Positions 15,636 through 24,008 of a stretch of DNA of 50,764 bases are shown piece after piece. This DNA is from JANNWF01 sp041675805 (GTDB taxonomy: Bacteria; Pseudomonadota; Gammaproteobacteria; Xanthomonadales; Xanthomonadaceae). Every line of letters begins with the position of its first letter. Position 1 is the stretch's first letter. Under the pieces are notes generated by a model, which did no database searches, was not told the origin of the DNA, and was given only the letters and a program-made list of their open reading frames with translations. The stretch is taken from assembly GCA_041675805.1 (NCBI GenBank), contig JBAYTD010000004.1, forward strand, positions 1 to 50,764, written 5' to 3'. A program made the position numbers and the translations under genes.

Positions 15636-18461
15636 TCATTCGCCGCCGACGCGGGCACCGGACAGGGCGGCATCGACCAGTTCCGCCTGTTCGCGCACAT
15701 GGGTGGCGAAGTGGCCGCAGGCCGGCGAGGGCGAGCGTACACGACCGGCGTAGGTCAGGCTCTGGCCTGGCCGCAGGCAGAACTGCAAGTGATGCTGGAT
15801 CTGATACCAGGCACCCTGGTTCTGCGGCTCTTCCTGGCACCAGATCACCTGTTTGGCGTTTCCGAAGCGGGCCAGTTCGGCGCTCAGTTCCGGGCGCGGG
15901 AACGGGAACAACTGCTCGGCGCGGACCAGGGCAACCTTGTCCAGGCCACGCTTTTCGTGTTCTTCCAGCAGGTCGTAGTAGACCTTGCCGGCGCAGACGA
16001 CAACGCGTTCGACCGCTGCCGGGTCGCCGGCGACGTGATCGGGAATCAGCCGCTGGAAGCCGCCCTCGGCCAGTTCGTCCAGCGTCGAGACCGACAGCTT
16101 GTGCCGCAGCATCGACTTCGGCGTCATCACGATCAACGGCTTGCGGGTCTGCCGCTTCATCTGCCGGCGCAGCATGTGGAACATCTGCGCCGGGGTGGTC
16201 GGGCAGCAGACCTGGATGTTTTCCAGCGCGCACATTTGCAGGAAGCGCTCCAGGCGCGCCGAGCTGTGCTCCGGGCCCTGGCCTTCGTAGCCGTGCGGCA
16301 GGAACAGCACCAGGCCGCACAGTCGGCCCCATTTCGCCTCGCCGGAGGTGATGAACTGGTCGATGACGACCTGGGCACCGTTGGCGAAGTCGCCGAACTG
16401 GCCTTCCCAGATGGTCAGCGTGGTCGGATCGGCGGTGGCGTAGCCGTATTCGAACGCCATCACCGCCTCCTCGCTGAGCAGGGAGTCGATCACCGTGGCG
16501 TATTCGGGCCGGTCGGTCAGCTCGCGCAGCGGCAGCCAGGCCTCGCCGGTCTTCTGGTCGTGCAGCACCGCGTGGCGATGGAAGAAGGTGCCGCGACCGG
16601 CGTCCTGGCCGACCAGGCGCAGCTTGTAGCCCTCGCGCAGCAGGGTGGCGTAGGCTAGGTTCTCGGCGAAGCCCCAGTCCATCGGCAGCTCGCCGGCGGC
16701 GATCTTGCGGCGGTCCTCGTAGACCTTGGCGACGCGCGGGTGCAGGCTCAGGCCATCGGGCAGGGTGTTGATCTGGATCGCCAGTTGCTCCAGCGCCTCG
16801 CGGCCGACATGCGTTTCGGCCGGGGTTTCCAGATTGCCGCCGAGGTAGGGCGACCAGTCCACGGCGTATTCGTCGACCACGCCGCTGACCAGTTCGACCA
16901 CGCTTTCGCCCTTGTCCATGGCGTCGCGGTAGGCGTCCACCAGGGCGCGCGACTCGTCGGCGCCGACCAGGCCGGCGCTGGCCAGACGCTCGGCGTACAA
17001 CTCGCGGGTGGTCTTGCGCTGGCGGATGTTCTGGTACATCAGCGGCTGCGTCGCCGCCGGCTCGTCGGCCTCGTTGTGGCCGTGGCGGCGGTAGCAGACC
17101 AGGTCGATAACCACGTCCTTGCGGAACTGCTGGCGGAAGTCCAGCGCCAACTGGGTGCAGAACAGCACCGCTTCGGGGTCGTCGCCGTTGACGTGCAGGA
17201 CCGGCGCGCCGACCATCTTGGCGACGTCGGTGCAGTACAGCGTCGAGCGGGTGTCGTCCGGGCGGTGGGTGGTGAAACCGACCTGGTTGTTGACCACGAT
17301 GTGTACCGTGCCGCCGACGGCGAAGCCGCGCGCCTGCGACATCTGGAACAGTTCCATCACCACGCCCTGGCCGGCGAAGGCGGAGTCGCCGTGGATCAGC
17401 ACCGGCAGCACCTGGCCGCGCTCGGCGTCGCCGCGACGCACTTGGCGGGCGCGCACGCTGCCGGCGATCACCGGGTCGACGATTTCCAGATGCGAGGGGT
17501 TGAAGCCCAGCGCCAGATGGACCGGGCCGCCCGGCGTCTGCACGTCGGACGAGTAGCCCATGTGGTACTTCACGTCGCCGGAATGGGCCGGGTCGTCGGG
17601 GCCGGCGTGGCGGCCCTCGAACTCGGCGAACAACTGCTCCGGCGGCTTGCCGAGCAGGTTCACCAGCACGTTGATGCGGCCGCGATGGGCCATGCCGATG
17701 ATGACCTCGCGCATGCCGGCCGAGCCGGCGCGGCGGACCAGTTCGTCCATCGCCGGGATCAGGCTGTCGCCGCCTTCCAGCGAGAAGCGCTTCTGCCCGA
17801 CGTACTTGGTGTGCAGGTAGCGCTCCAGTCCCTCGGCGGCGGTCAGACGCTCCAGCACGCGGCGCTTGGCGTCGGCGTCGAGGCCGTAGCTGCCGCCGGC
17901 GCGTTCCAAGCGCTCGTACACCCAGCGCCGCTGCTCGGCCACCGAGATGTGCATGAACTCGGCGCCGATCGGGCCGCAGTAGGTGGCGCGCAGATGGGTG
18001 ACCAGGTCGCGCAGGCGCATCTTCTCCGGCCCGCCGAAGGTGCCGGTGCTGAACTCGGTGTCGAGATCGCTGCCGGCCAGGCCGTGGAAGGGCAGGTCGA
18101 GATCGGGCGCGTCGGCCTTCTCGGCCATGCCCAGCGGGTCGATGTTGGCCTGCAAGTGGCCGCGCGAGCGGAACGCGGTGACCAGCTTGAGCACGCCGCC
18201 CTGCTTGCGCGCGGCCTCGTTGTCGACCGCCGCCGGCTGGGCGAGGGCACGCGGACGACCGGCGTTCTGCGCGATCTGGCGGATGACCACGGAATGCGGA
18301 ACGTCGCGCACCGGTCCCTTCAACTGGTCGAAATACGCCTGCCAGGCGCTGCCGACGCTGCCGGGGTCGACGAGGTACTGCTCGTAGAGATCCTCGACGA
18401 AGGCGGCATTGCCGCCGGAGATATGCGAAGACTGCCGAAACTTGACGATTGGACTGTTCAC
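15636..18461 (-). CDS. sucA: 2-oxoglutarate dehydrogenase E1
   Basis: A 941-residue thiamine-diphosphate enzyme that decarboxylates 2-oxoglutarate and succinylates the lipoyl arm of SucB in the TCA cycle. The N-terminal segment SSHISGGNAAFVEDLYEQYL is typical of SucA. The cofactor site includes HGDSAFAGQGVV and VVNNQVGFTTHRPDDTRS. HRGRINVLVN, PHGYEGQGPEHSSARLERF and QMFHMLRRQMKR are also highly conserved SucA segments. Length is close to E. coli (933). The start is a GTG; AAGG lies about 7 bases upstream, and the sequence around it fits the family N-terminus. It heads sucA-sucB-lpd and has a near-consensus promoter at 18553-18582. The leader carries a perfect palindrome just before the start. 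Confidence 0.97.
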   Translation of the reverse strand: MNSPIVKFRQSSHISGGNAAFVEDLYEQYLVDPGSVGSAWQAYFDQLKGPVRDVPHSVVIRQIAQNAGRPRALAQPAAVDNEAARKQGGVLKLVTAFRSRGHLQANIDPLGMAEKADAPDLDLPFHGLAGSDLDTEFSTGTFGGPEKMRLRDLVTHLRATYCGPIGAEFMHISVAEQRRWVYERLERAGGSYGLDADAKRRVLERLTAAEGLERYLHTKYVGQKRFSLEGGDSLIPAMDELVRRAGSAGMREVIIGMAHRGRINVLVNLLGKPPEQLFAEFEGRHAGPDDPAHSGDVKYHMGYSSDVQTPGGPVHLALGFNPSHLEIVDPVIAGSVRARQVRRGDAERGQVLPVLIHGDSAFAGQGVVMELFQMSQARGFAVGGTVHIVVNNQVGFTTHRPDDTRSTLYCTDVAKMVGAPVLHVNGDDPEAVLFCTQLALDFRQQFRKDVVIDLVCYRRHGHNEADEPAATQPLMYQNIRQRKTTRELYAERLASAGLVGADESRALVDAYRDAMDKGESVVELVSGVVDEYAVDWSPYLGGNLETPAETHVGREALEQLAIQINTLPDGLSLHPRVAKVYEDRRKIAAGELPMDWGFAENLAYATLLREGYKLRLVGQDAGRGTFFHRHAVLHDQKTGEAWLPLRELTDRPEYATVIDSLLSEEAVMAFEYGYATADPTTLTIWEGQFGDFANGAQVVIDQFITSGEAKWGRLCGLVLFLPHGYEGQGPEHSSARLERFLQMCALENIQVCCPTTPAQMFHMLRRQMKRQTRKPLIVMTPKSMLRHKLSVSTLDELAEGGFQRLIPDHVAGDPAAVERVVVCAGKVYYDLLEEHEKRGLDKVALVRAEQLFPFPRPELSAELARFGNAKQVIWCQEEPQNQGAWYQIQHHLQFCLRPGQSLTYAGRVRSPSPACGHFATHVREQAELVDAALSGARVGGE

Positions 18462-18475
18462 GATGCGCCTTGCCG

Positions 18476-18492
18476 CATCCCGCAGCGGGATG
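18476..18492. promoter_or_regulatory. Palindrome in the sucA leader
   Basis: CATCCCGC (18476-18483) and GCGGGATG (18485-18492) form a perfect palindrome about a single central base, 15 to 31 bases upstream of the sucA GTG. As DNA it could be an operator; as RNA it would fold into a seven-pair stem with a three-base loop next to the ribosome-binding site. Confidence 0.5.
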
Positions 18493-18552
18493 GGTCTTGG
18501 GAGGGTCGATTGGGAAGGCGGAATGCAACGCCGGAAAAAGCTAAGCCGCGGA

Positions 18553-18582
18553 ATTATAGCCGTTTGCGGTCGGCTTTATGAA
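18553..18582 (-). promoter_or_regulatory. Promoter of sucA-sucB-lpd
   Basis: On the minus strand a perfect TATAAT occupies 18553-18558, with TTCATA at 18577-18582 as the -35 element and an 18-base spacer. Transcription would begin near 18546, giving a leader of about 85 bases that includes the palindrome at 18476-18492. Confidence 0.6.
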
Positions 18583-18665
18583 TCGCCGAGGGCTTCGACC
18601 AAGGTCGATGGACGGCCCGGATGCGGCCCGTGTTCAGGCATCGGCAAGGTGGCGGCGGCGCGCCG

Positions 18666-19622
18666 TCAGAGTCTGATCTGGCGCAGTTCGACCGGCGCTT
18701 CGGACTGCTCCCAGGCGCGCTCGAAGTCTTCCGACAGTTGCCGGTGGCGGGCCGGCCCGTGGCGCTGGGTGACGCCACTCGGGCGACCGGCCGGCAGGTG
18801 CAGGTAGCCGGCACCATCGTCGAGCAGGTAGGTGGCCGGGTTGCGCTGGTCGGTTTCGTCCAGCGGCGTGCGCAGGCGGATCGCCGAGGGCAGGCGCTGC
18901 GCCAGGGCGATCAGCGGCGCGGCGCTGCGCAGCGCCGCGACCGGGTCCTGGATCAGGATGCGGATGTCGGCGCGCTTGCCGGACACGGCGATGCGGCGCA
19001 ATGCCGCCAGGGCCGGCGCGGTGCAGAACAGGTTGGGGTCGAGGTCGGCGCAGAACAGGTACAGGCGATGGCGGGTCTGGTCGAGCAGGGCCTGCACGGC
19101 GTCGCGGCAGGCGGCCGGCGTGTCCACCACCTGTTCGGCGTCGACGCTGGCCGGCGGCGTGCGCGGCGGTGGCGTCATCACGTCGACCAGGCGGCGCATC
19201 ACCCGGTGCTCGATGCCGGCGTCGAGGAACACCTCGCCTTCGGCGACGAAACCGAGCCCGGCATAGAAAGGAATCGCGTGAACCTGGGCGTGCAGGCTGA
19301 CTTCGAGCTGGCCGCGTTCGCGGGCGATGTCGAGCAGGCGCACGACCAGTGCCGCGCCGACGCCGCGACCGCGCCATTCCGGCAGCACCGCCATGCGGCC
19401 GATGCGGCCGTCCGGGGTCAGCCGGGCGGCACCGATGGGGCGCTCCTGCATGTCGCGCGCCAGCAGGTGGATGGCGATGACGTCGTCGGCGTCCCATTCC
19501 AGGTCCGCCGGCACGCCCTGTTCGACCTGGAACACCGGCTCGCGCACCGCGCGCAGGGCGTCCAGGTCGCGCTCGTAGTCGGCGCGGTCGATGTGGAAAT
19601 CGGTCGGGATGTCGAGTGGCAT
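18666..19622 (-). CDS. GNAT acetyltransferase with C-terminal PLD-like domain of unknown function
   Basis: A 318-residue protein with two parts. Residues 1 to about 150 form a GNAT domain; the acetyl-CoA-binding loop is MAVLPEWRGRGVGAALV near residues 75-91, followed by IPFYAGLGFVAEGEVFLDAGI. Residues from about 170 form a second domain (LYLFCADLDPNLFCTAPALAAL, ADIRILIQDPVAALRSAAPLI) that resembles half of a phospholipase-D fold but lacks a clear HKD motif. I recall this as a DUF in gammaproteobacteria (possibly DUF7931) but cannot confirm it. The ATG at 19622 lies seven bases after the stop of the RoxA-type oxygenase, so purB, the oxygenase and this gene probably form one operon. The substrate is unknown; a ribosome-related one would fit the context. 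Confidence 0.8.
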   Translation of the reverse strand: MPLDIPTDFHIDRADYERDLDALRAVREPVFQVEQGVPADLEWDADDVIAIHLLARDMQERPIGAARLTPDGRIGRMAVLPEWRGRGVGAALVVRLLDIARERGQLEVSLHAQVHAIPFYAGLGFVAEGEVFLDAGIEHRVMRRLVDVMTPPPRTPPASVDAEQVVDTPAACRDAVQALLDQTRHRLYLFCADLDPNLFCTAPALAALRRIAVSGKRADIRILIQDPVAALRSAAPLIALAQRLPSAIRLRTPLDETDQRNPATYLLDDGAGYLHLPAGRPSGVTQRHGPARHRQLSEDFERAWEQSEAPVELRQIRL

Positions 19623-19629
19623 GGCTTGC

Positions 19630-20817
19630 TTACCTGCTTGGGCGGGACAGGACGAGGAAACCCGCCGCCACCAGAGCATCCAGCGTCGGGCCGGCGACGG
19701 CGTGCAGGCGAGTGTAATCCTTGTCTCCCAGCGCGTCGCGTCGGCACAGGCGGCGGGCGGCGGACAGCGGCAGCGGCCAGCTGCGGCCCTGCACGAACAG
19801 CCGCGCAGCGCGCCCCTCGCGACGCCAGGCAAAGCGCGCGAACGGATGCGGATGCAGCATCGCGCCGGCGGCCAGTCGCGCGGCGACCGTGGCCGGCGAC
19901 GGCGCGCGCGGCGGCGCAAGGTCGTCGCCCTGGTTGCGATAGCGGGTCAGGAAGCCGCCCAGCCAGTCGCCCAGTTGGTCGTCGTCGAGCGCCAGCGTGG
20001 CGTCGAGCAGGGCGCGCACGCGGGCCAGCGCGGTGGCGTCGATCTCGGCGTCATCGGCGGGCAGGGCGAGGTCGGGATCGGCGTAGCGCAGGCTGTCGGG
20101 CAGGCGCTCGAGCAGATGGTCGGCGAGATCACCGACCAGTTCGCCCGCCGACGGTGCGCGCATGCCGACCGACAGGGTCAGGCAGGCGTCCATCGCCACC
20201 CCGTGGTGTGGCACGCCGGGCGGCAGATAGAGCATGTCGCCGGGTGCCAGCAGCCAATCGTGGCTGGGCCTGAATTCGCGCAGCAGCTTCAGTTCGACAT
20301 CGTCGCGAAAGGCCGTCGGCGGATTTGGCCGGGCGTCGATCTGCCAGCGTCGCGTGCCCTGCGCCTGCAACAGGAACACGTCGTACTGGTCGACGTGCGC
20401 GCCCACCGATCCGCCGGGTGCGGCAAAGCTGACCATCACGTCGTCGATGCGCCAGCGCGGCAGGAAGTCGAAATGGGCCAACAGGGCGCGCACGTCGGGA
20501 TCCCACTTGTCGACATCCTGCACCAACAGGGTCCAGTCCTTTTTCGGCAGGCCGGGGAAGTCGGTCTCGGCGAACGGCCCGTGCCGCACCGACCAGCGGT
20601 CGCGGCGGCGGTGATGGCGGATCAACCGCGACAGCGCGCCCTCCTCGCAGGCCAGCCCGGCCAGATCCTCCGGGCTCAGCGGCGTGACCAACCCGGCAAA
20701 GGCGTTGCGGATCAGCAGCGGGCGCTTCTGCCAGTAATCGCGCAAAAAACCCTGCACCGACATGCCCGGCGGCGGCTTGCCCCCGGCGTCGATTTCGATC
20801 GGCGGCGCGCTGCCCAC
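19630..20817 (-). CDS. roxA: Cupin/JmjC ribosomal oxygenase, RoxA (YcfD) type
   Basis: A 395-residue Fe(II)/2-oxoglutarate oxygenase. E. coli RoxA hydroxylates an arginine of ribosomal protein bL16. The N-terminus FLRDYWQKRPLLIRNAF is the family signature. The JmjC core has the metal-binding HxD in GAHVDQYDVFLLQ (near residue 140) and a distal histidine in PPGVPHHG. The C-terminal winged-helix/dimer region follows. The start used is a GTG two bases after the purB stop codon, which suggests translational coupling. An ATG 18 codons later (MSVQGF) is an alternative and would still keep the signature. In E. coli ycfD is also near purB, supporting the assignment. The exact target residue here is not shown by sequence. 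Confidence 0.87.
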   Translation of the reverse strand: MGSAPPIEIDAGGKPPPGMSVQGFLRDYWQKRPLLIRNAFAGLVTPLSPEDLAGLACEEGALSRLIRHHRRRDRWSVRHGPFAETDFPGLPKKDWTLLVQDVDKWDPDVRALLAHFDFLPRWRIDDVMVSFAAPGGSVGAHVDQYDVFLLQAQGTRRWQIDARPNPPTAFRDDVELKLLREFRPSHDWLLAPGDMLYLPPGVPHHGVAMDACLTLSVGMRAPSAGELVGDLADHLLERLPDSLRYADPDLALPADDAEIDATALARVRALLDATLALDDDQLGDWLGGFLTRYRNQGDDLAPPRAPSPATVAARLAAGAMLHPHPFARFAWRREGRAARLFVQGRSWPLPLSAARRLCRRDALGDKDYTRLHAVAGPTLDALVAAGFLVLSRPSR

Positions 20818-20818
20818 T

Positions 20819-22186
20819 TCAGATGTCCGCCGCCAGTCGGGCGGCCAGGCCGGTGTATCCGGCCGGGGTCAGTTGCAGCAGACGCTGCTTCGCCTCGGCG
20901 GGCAGGTCGAGCGAGTCGATGAAGGCGCGCATCGACTCCTCGCCGATGCCCTGGCCACGGGTCAGCGCCTTGAGTTGTTCGTAAGGATTGGGCAGGCCGT
21001 GGCGACGCATCACCGTCTGCACCGCCTCGGCCAGCACCTCCCAGGCGGCATCCAGATCGGCGGCCAGGCGCGGCGGATTCACCTCCAGCTTGTCCAGCCC
21101 GCGCGCCAGCGAGTCCAGCGCCACCTGGGTGTGGCCGAAGGCGGTGCCGAGCGCACGCAGCACGGTGGAGTCGGTCAGGTCGCGCTGCCAGCGGCTGATC
21201 GGCAACTTCTCGGAAAAATGCCCGAACAGCGCATTGGCGAGGCCGAAATTGCCTTCCGCGTTCTCGAAGTCGATGGGGTTGACTTTGTGCGGCATGGCCG
21301 AGGAGCCGACCTCGCCCTCTTTGAGCAACTGGCGGAAATAGCCCAGCGAGATGTAGCCCCAGACATCGCGGCAGAAGTCGATCAGCACGGTGTTGGCGCG
21401 GCGCAGCGCATCGCCCAGTTCGGCGATGCAGTCATGCGGCTCGATCTGCGTGGTGTAGGGGTTGAAGACCAGCCCCAAGCCCTCGACGAAGCGGCGCGCG
21501 AAGGCCGGCCAGTCCACTTCCGGATAGGCGATGGTGTGGGCGTTGTAATTGCCCACCGCGCCATTGATCTTGCCGCTCAGCGCCACCGCGTCGATCTGCG
21601 CGATCTGTCGTTCCAGCCGCGCCAGCACGTTGGCGATTTCCTTGCCCAGCGTGGTCGGCGACGCGTTCTGCCCGTGCGTGCGCGAGAGCATCGGCAGCGC
21701 AGCGTGCTCATGCGCCATCCGGCGCAGGCTGGCGGCGATGGCGGTCAGGTGCGGCTTCAGCACATTGCGCCGCGCGTCCTCCAGCATCAGCGCATAGGAA
21801 AGGTTGTTGATGTCCTCGCTGGTGCAGGCGAAATGGACGAACTCCAGCGCCGGCACCAGTTGCGGATCGCCGCCCAGGCGCTGCTTGATGAAGTATTCGA
21901 CCGCCTTCACGTCGTGATTGGTGGCGCGCTCGATGGCCTTGACCGCCGCCGCATCGTGCTCGGAAAAATCCGTCGCCAGCGCGCGCAGGGAGGCGGTCGC
22001 GGCAGCGGAAAAGGCCGGCAGTTCGGTGATGCCAGGCTCCGCCGCCAGGGCGATCAACCACTCGATTTCCACCTTCACGCGGGCACGGATCAGCCCGTAC
22101 TCGGAAAAAACCGGACGCAGGGCGTCGACCCTGCCGGCATAGCGGCCGTCGACGGGAGACAGGGCGGTCAGGGCGGTCAGGGTCAT
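20819..22186 (-). CDS. purB: Adenylosuccinate lyase
   Basis: A 455-residue member of the fumarase/aspartase superfamily. It cleaves SAICAR to AICAR and adenylosuccinate to AMP in purine synthesis. The N-terminus TALTALSPVDGRYAG and the superfamily signature GSSAMPHKVNPIDFENAEGN are those of the E. coli-type PurB (456 residues). Other conserved segments are FVHFACTSEDINNLSYAL and LSRTHGQNASPTTLGKE. The ATG at 22186 was chosen because it starts the family N-terminus; the in-frame codons upstream are not conserved-looking. It is divergent from fumC, another member of the same superfamily, across 208 bases. The oxygenase gene starts two bases after its stop. Confidence 0.96.
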   Translation of the reverse strand: MTLTALTALSPVDGRYAGRVDALRPVFSEYGLIRARVKVEIEWLIALAAEPGITELPAFSAAATASLRALATDFSEHDAAAVKAIERATNHDVKAVEYFIKQRLGGDPQLVPALEFVHFACTSEDINNLSYALMLEDARRNVLKPHLTAIAASLRRMAHEHAALPMLSRTHGQNASPTTLGKEIANVLARLERQIAQIDAVALSGKINGAVGNYNAHTIAYPEVDWPAFARRFVEGLGLVFNPYTTQIEPHDCIAELGDALRRANTVLIDFCRDVWGYISLGYFRQLLKEGEVGSSAMPHKVNPIDFENAEGNFGLANALFGHFSEKLPISRWQRDLTDSTVLRALGTAFGHTQVALDSLARGLDKLEVNPPRLAADLDAAWEVLAEAVQTVMRRHGLPNPYEQLKALTRGQGIGEESMRAFIDSLDLPAEAKQRLLQLTPAGYTGLAARLAADI

Positions 22187-22394
22187 CGGCTTGAGACGCA
22201 TGCGAGGGCCGCAAATGGTACCCGAGCGCGCCTTGCGACGAGGCGCGGCGGCGTCGTTGCGGCAGCCCGGCAGCCCGCGCCCGGCATTCGGCCGCGCCCG
22301 CGCCAATGCCGTAACCTTGTTCTGGCCAGCGCAGCGGACTTCGCTGGACGCCGAGCCATGCCGGCCCGGCAGTCATGACATCGACGAGGGCGTG

Positions 22395-23774
22395 ATGAAC
22401 AAGGACTTCCGGGTCGAACGCGACAGCATGGGCGAACTGCGCGTGCCGGCCGAGGCGCTGTGGGGCGCGCAGACGCAGCGCGCAGTGCAGAACTTTCCGA
22501 TTTCCGGCTGGCGCATGCCGCGCGCCTTCATCCGCGCGCTGGGGCTGATCAAGGCATCGGCGGCAGAGGCCAACGGCGCGCTGAAACTGCTCGACGCCGA
22601 GGCCGCCGCCGCCATCGTAGCGGCGGCGACGGAAGTGGCCGAGGGTCGCCACGACGCGCATTTCCCCATCGACGTGTTCCAGACCGGCTCCGGTACCTCC
22701 AGCAACATGAATGCCAACGAGGTGATCGCGCACCTCGCCGCGCGCGCCAGCCAGGCCGTGCATCCCAACGATCACGTCAACCTGGGACAAAGCTCCAACG
22801 ACGTCATTCCCACCGCGATCCAGGTTTCCGCCGCGCTGGAAACCCGCGAAGCCCTGCTGCCGGCGCTGCGCCACCTGCGCAAGACCATCGACCGTCGCGC
22901 CCGCTCGCTGCACAAGGTGGTCAAGACCGGGCGCACTCATCTTATGGATGCCATGCCGGTCAGTCTGGCGCAGGAACTGGGCGGCTGGTCGGCGCAACTG
23001 GCGTCCGCTGCCGAACGCATCGAGGACAGCCTCAAACGCCTGCAGCGCCTGCCCCTGGGCGGCACCGCGGTCGGCACCGGCGTCAATGCCGACCCGCGTT
23101 ACGCCAGGCGCGCCGTGACCGCGCTGTCGCGACGCAGCGGGCTGCGCTTCGTCAATGCCGACAACCTGTTCGAGGGCATCGCCGCGCAGGATGGCGCAGT
23201 GGAGCTTTCCGGCCAGTTGAACGTGCTGGCGGTGGCCTTGATGAAGATCGCCAACGATCTGCGCTGGATGAACTCCGGCCCGCTGGCCGGTCTGGGCGAG
23301 ATCGAACTGCCGACGCTGCAACCCGGCTCCTCGATCATGCCCGGCAAGGTCAACCCGGTGATCCCCGAGGCGCTGTGCATGGTCTGCGCCCAGGTCATGG
23401 GCCAGCACGCCGCCATCAGCGTGGCCGGGCAAAGCGGCACCTTCCAGCTCAACGTAATGCTGCCGCTGATCGCCCACAACCTGCTGCAATCCATCACCCT
23501 GCTGGCCAACGCCATGCGCGCACTGGCCGATTCCGCCATCGCCGGCTTCAAGGTCCGCCAGGACCGCATCGACGAGGCACTGGCCCGCAACCCGATCCTG
23601 GTCACCGCGCTCAACCCGCTGATCGGCTACGAACGCGCCGCCGCCATCGCCAAGAAGGCCTATGCACAGGGCAGGGCAGTGCTCGATGTCGCCGCCGAGG
23701 ACACCGACATCGACCACGCCGAACTGCGGCGGCTGCTGGATCCGGGGCGGCTCATTGCCGCCGGGCGTTCCTGA
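22395..23774 (+). CDS. fumC: Class II fumarate hydratase
   Basis: A 459-residue iron-independent fumarase that interconverts fumarate and malate in the TCA cycle. The N-terminus FRVERDSMGELRVPAEALWGAQTQRA, FQTGSGTSSNMNANEVIA, KTGRTHLMDAMPVSLAQELGGW and the signature GSSIMPGKVNPVIPEA are class II fumarase motifs. Length fits FumC (467 in E. coli). The ATG at 22395 follows GAGGG at a good distance; longer upstream readings are not conserved-looking. The 208 bases between it and purB must hold both divergent promoters, but I see no convincing pair of hexamers. Together with sucA-sucB-lpd it puts two TCA-cycle steps in the window. Confidence 0.95.
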   Translation: MNKDFRVERDSMGELRVPAEALWGAQTQRAVQNFPISGWRMPRAFIRALGLIKASAAEANGALKLLDAEAAAAIVAAATEVAEGRHDAHFPIDVFQTGSGTSSNMNANEVIAHLAARASQAVHPNDHVNLGQSSNDVIPTAIQVSAALETREALLPALRHLRKTIDRRARSLHKVVKTGRTHLMDAMPVSLAQELGGWSAQLASAAERIEDSLKRLQRLPLGGTAVGTGVNADPRYARRAVTALSRRSGLRFVNADNLFEGIAAQDGAVELSGQLNVLAVALMKIANDLRWMNSGPLAGLGEIELPTLQPGSSIMPGKVNPVIPEALCMVCAQVMGQHAAISVAGQSGTFQLNVMLPLIAHNLLQSITLLANAMRALADSAIAGFKVRQDRIDEALARNPILVTALNPLIGYERAAAIAKKAYAQGRAVLDVAAEDTDIDHAELRRLLDPGRLIAAGRS

Positions 23775-23818
23775 TCCGCACTACATGCGGTGCTTGCGCG
23801 AGCGGGGACAACCATAGG

Positions 23819-23847
23819 TTGGGTCTGGCTTCATCGTGTGTTATGTT
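23819..23847 (+). promoter_or_regulatory. Candidate extended -10 promoter for the first IPTL-CTERM-like gene
   Basis: TTGGGT at 23819-23824 and TATGTT at 23842-23847 have a 17-base spacer, and TG at 23839-23840 makes the -10 element extended. Transcription would begin near 23854, giving a leader of about 155 bases. The leader contains a possible hairpin, CCGGG (23877-23881) with CCCGG (23897-23901). Confidence 0.4.
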
Positions 23848-24008
23848 TCCGGTCGGCTGTGCAGACTGGCAGATGACCGGGTGGGGCATTGATGACCCCG
23901 GATGCGCAGGCAACAGGTCCCACAACATGGGTTGCGAGTGCTCGTGGAGCGCAGCGGCGTCGTGGCTTGGGTCTTTCAGGTGCTCAAGAAAACTTCGGGG
24001 TGACATCA

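Noticed and set aside
14383..18528. Apparent fusion of sucA and sucB into one reading frame
   Set aside because: The sucB frame stays open through sucA, but sucA is read in another frame with its own start and stop. The conserved ATG at 15585 starts sucB.
23848..24008. Cyclic-di-GMP (GEMM) riboswitch before the first IPTL-CTERM-like gene
   Set aside because: The conserved GEMM core and its tetraloop receptor segment are not present in the leader.
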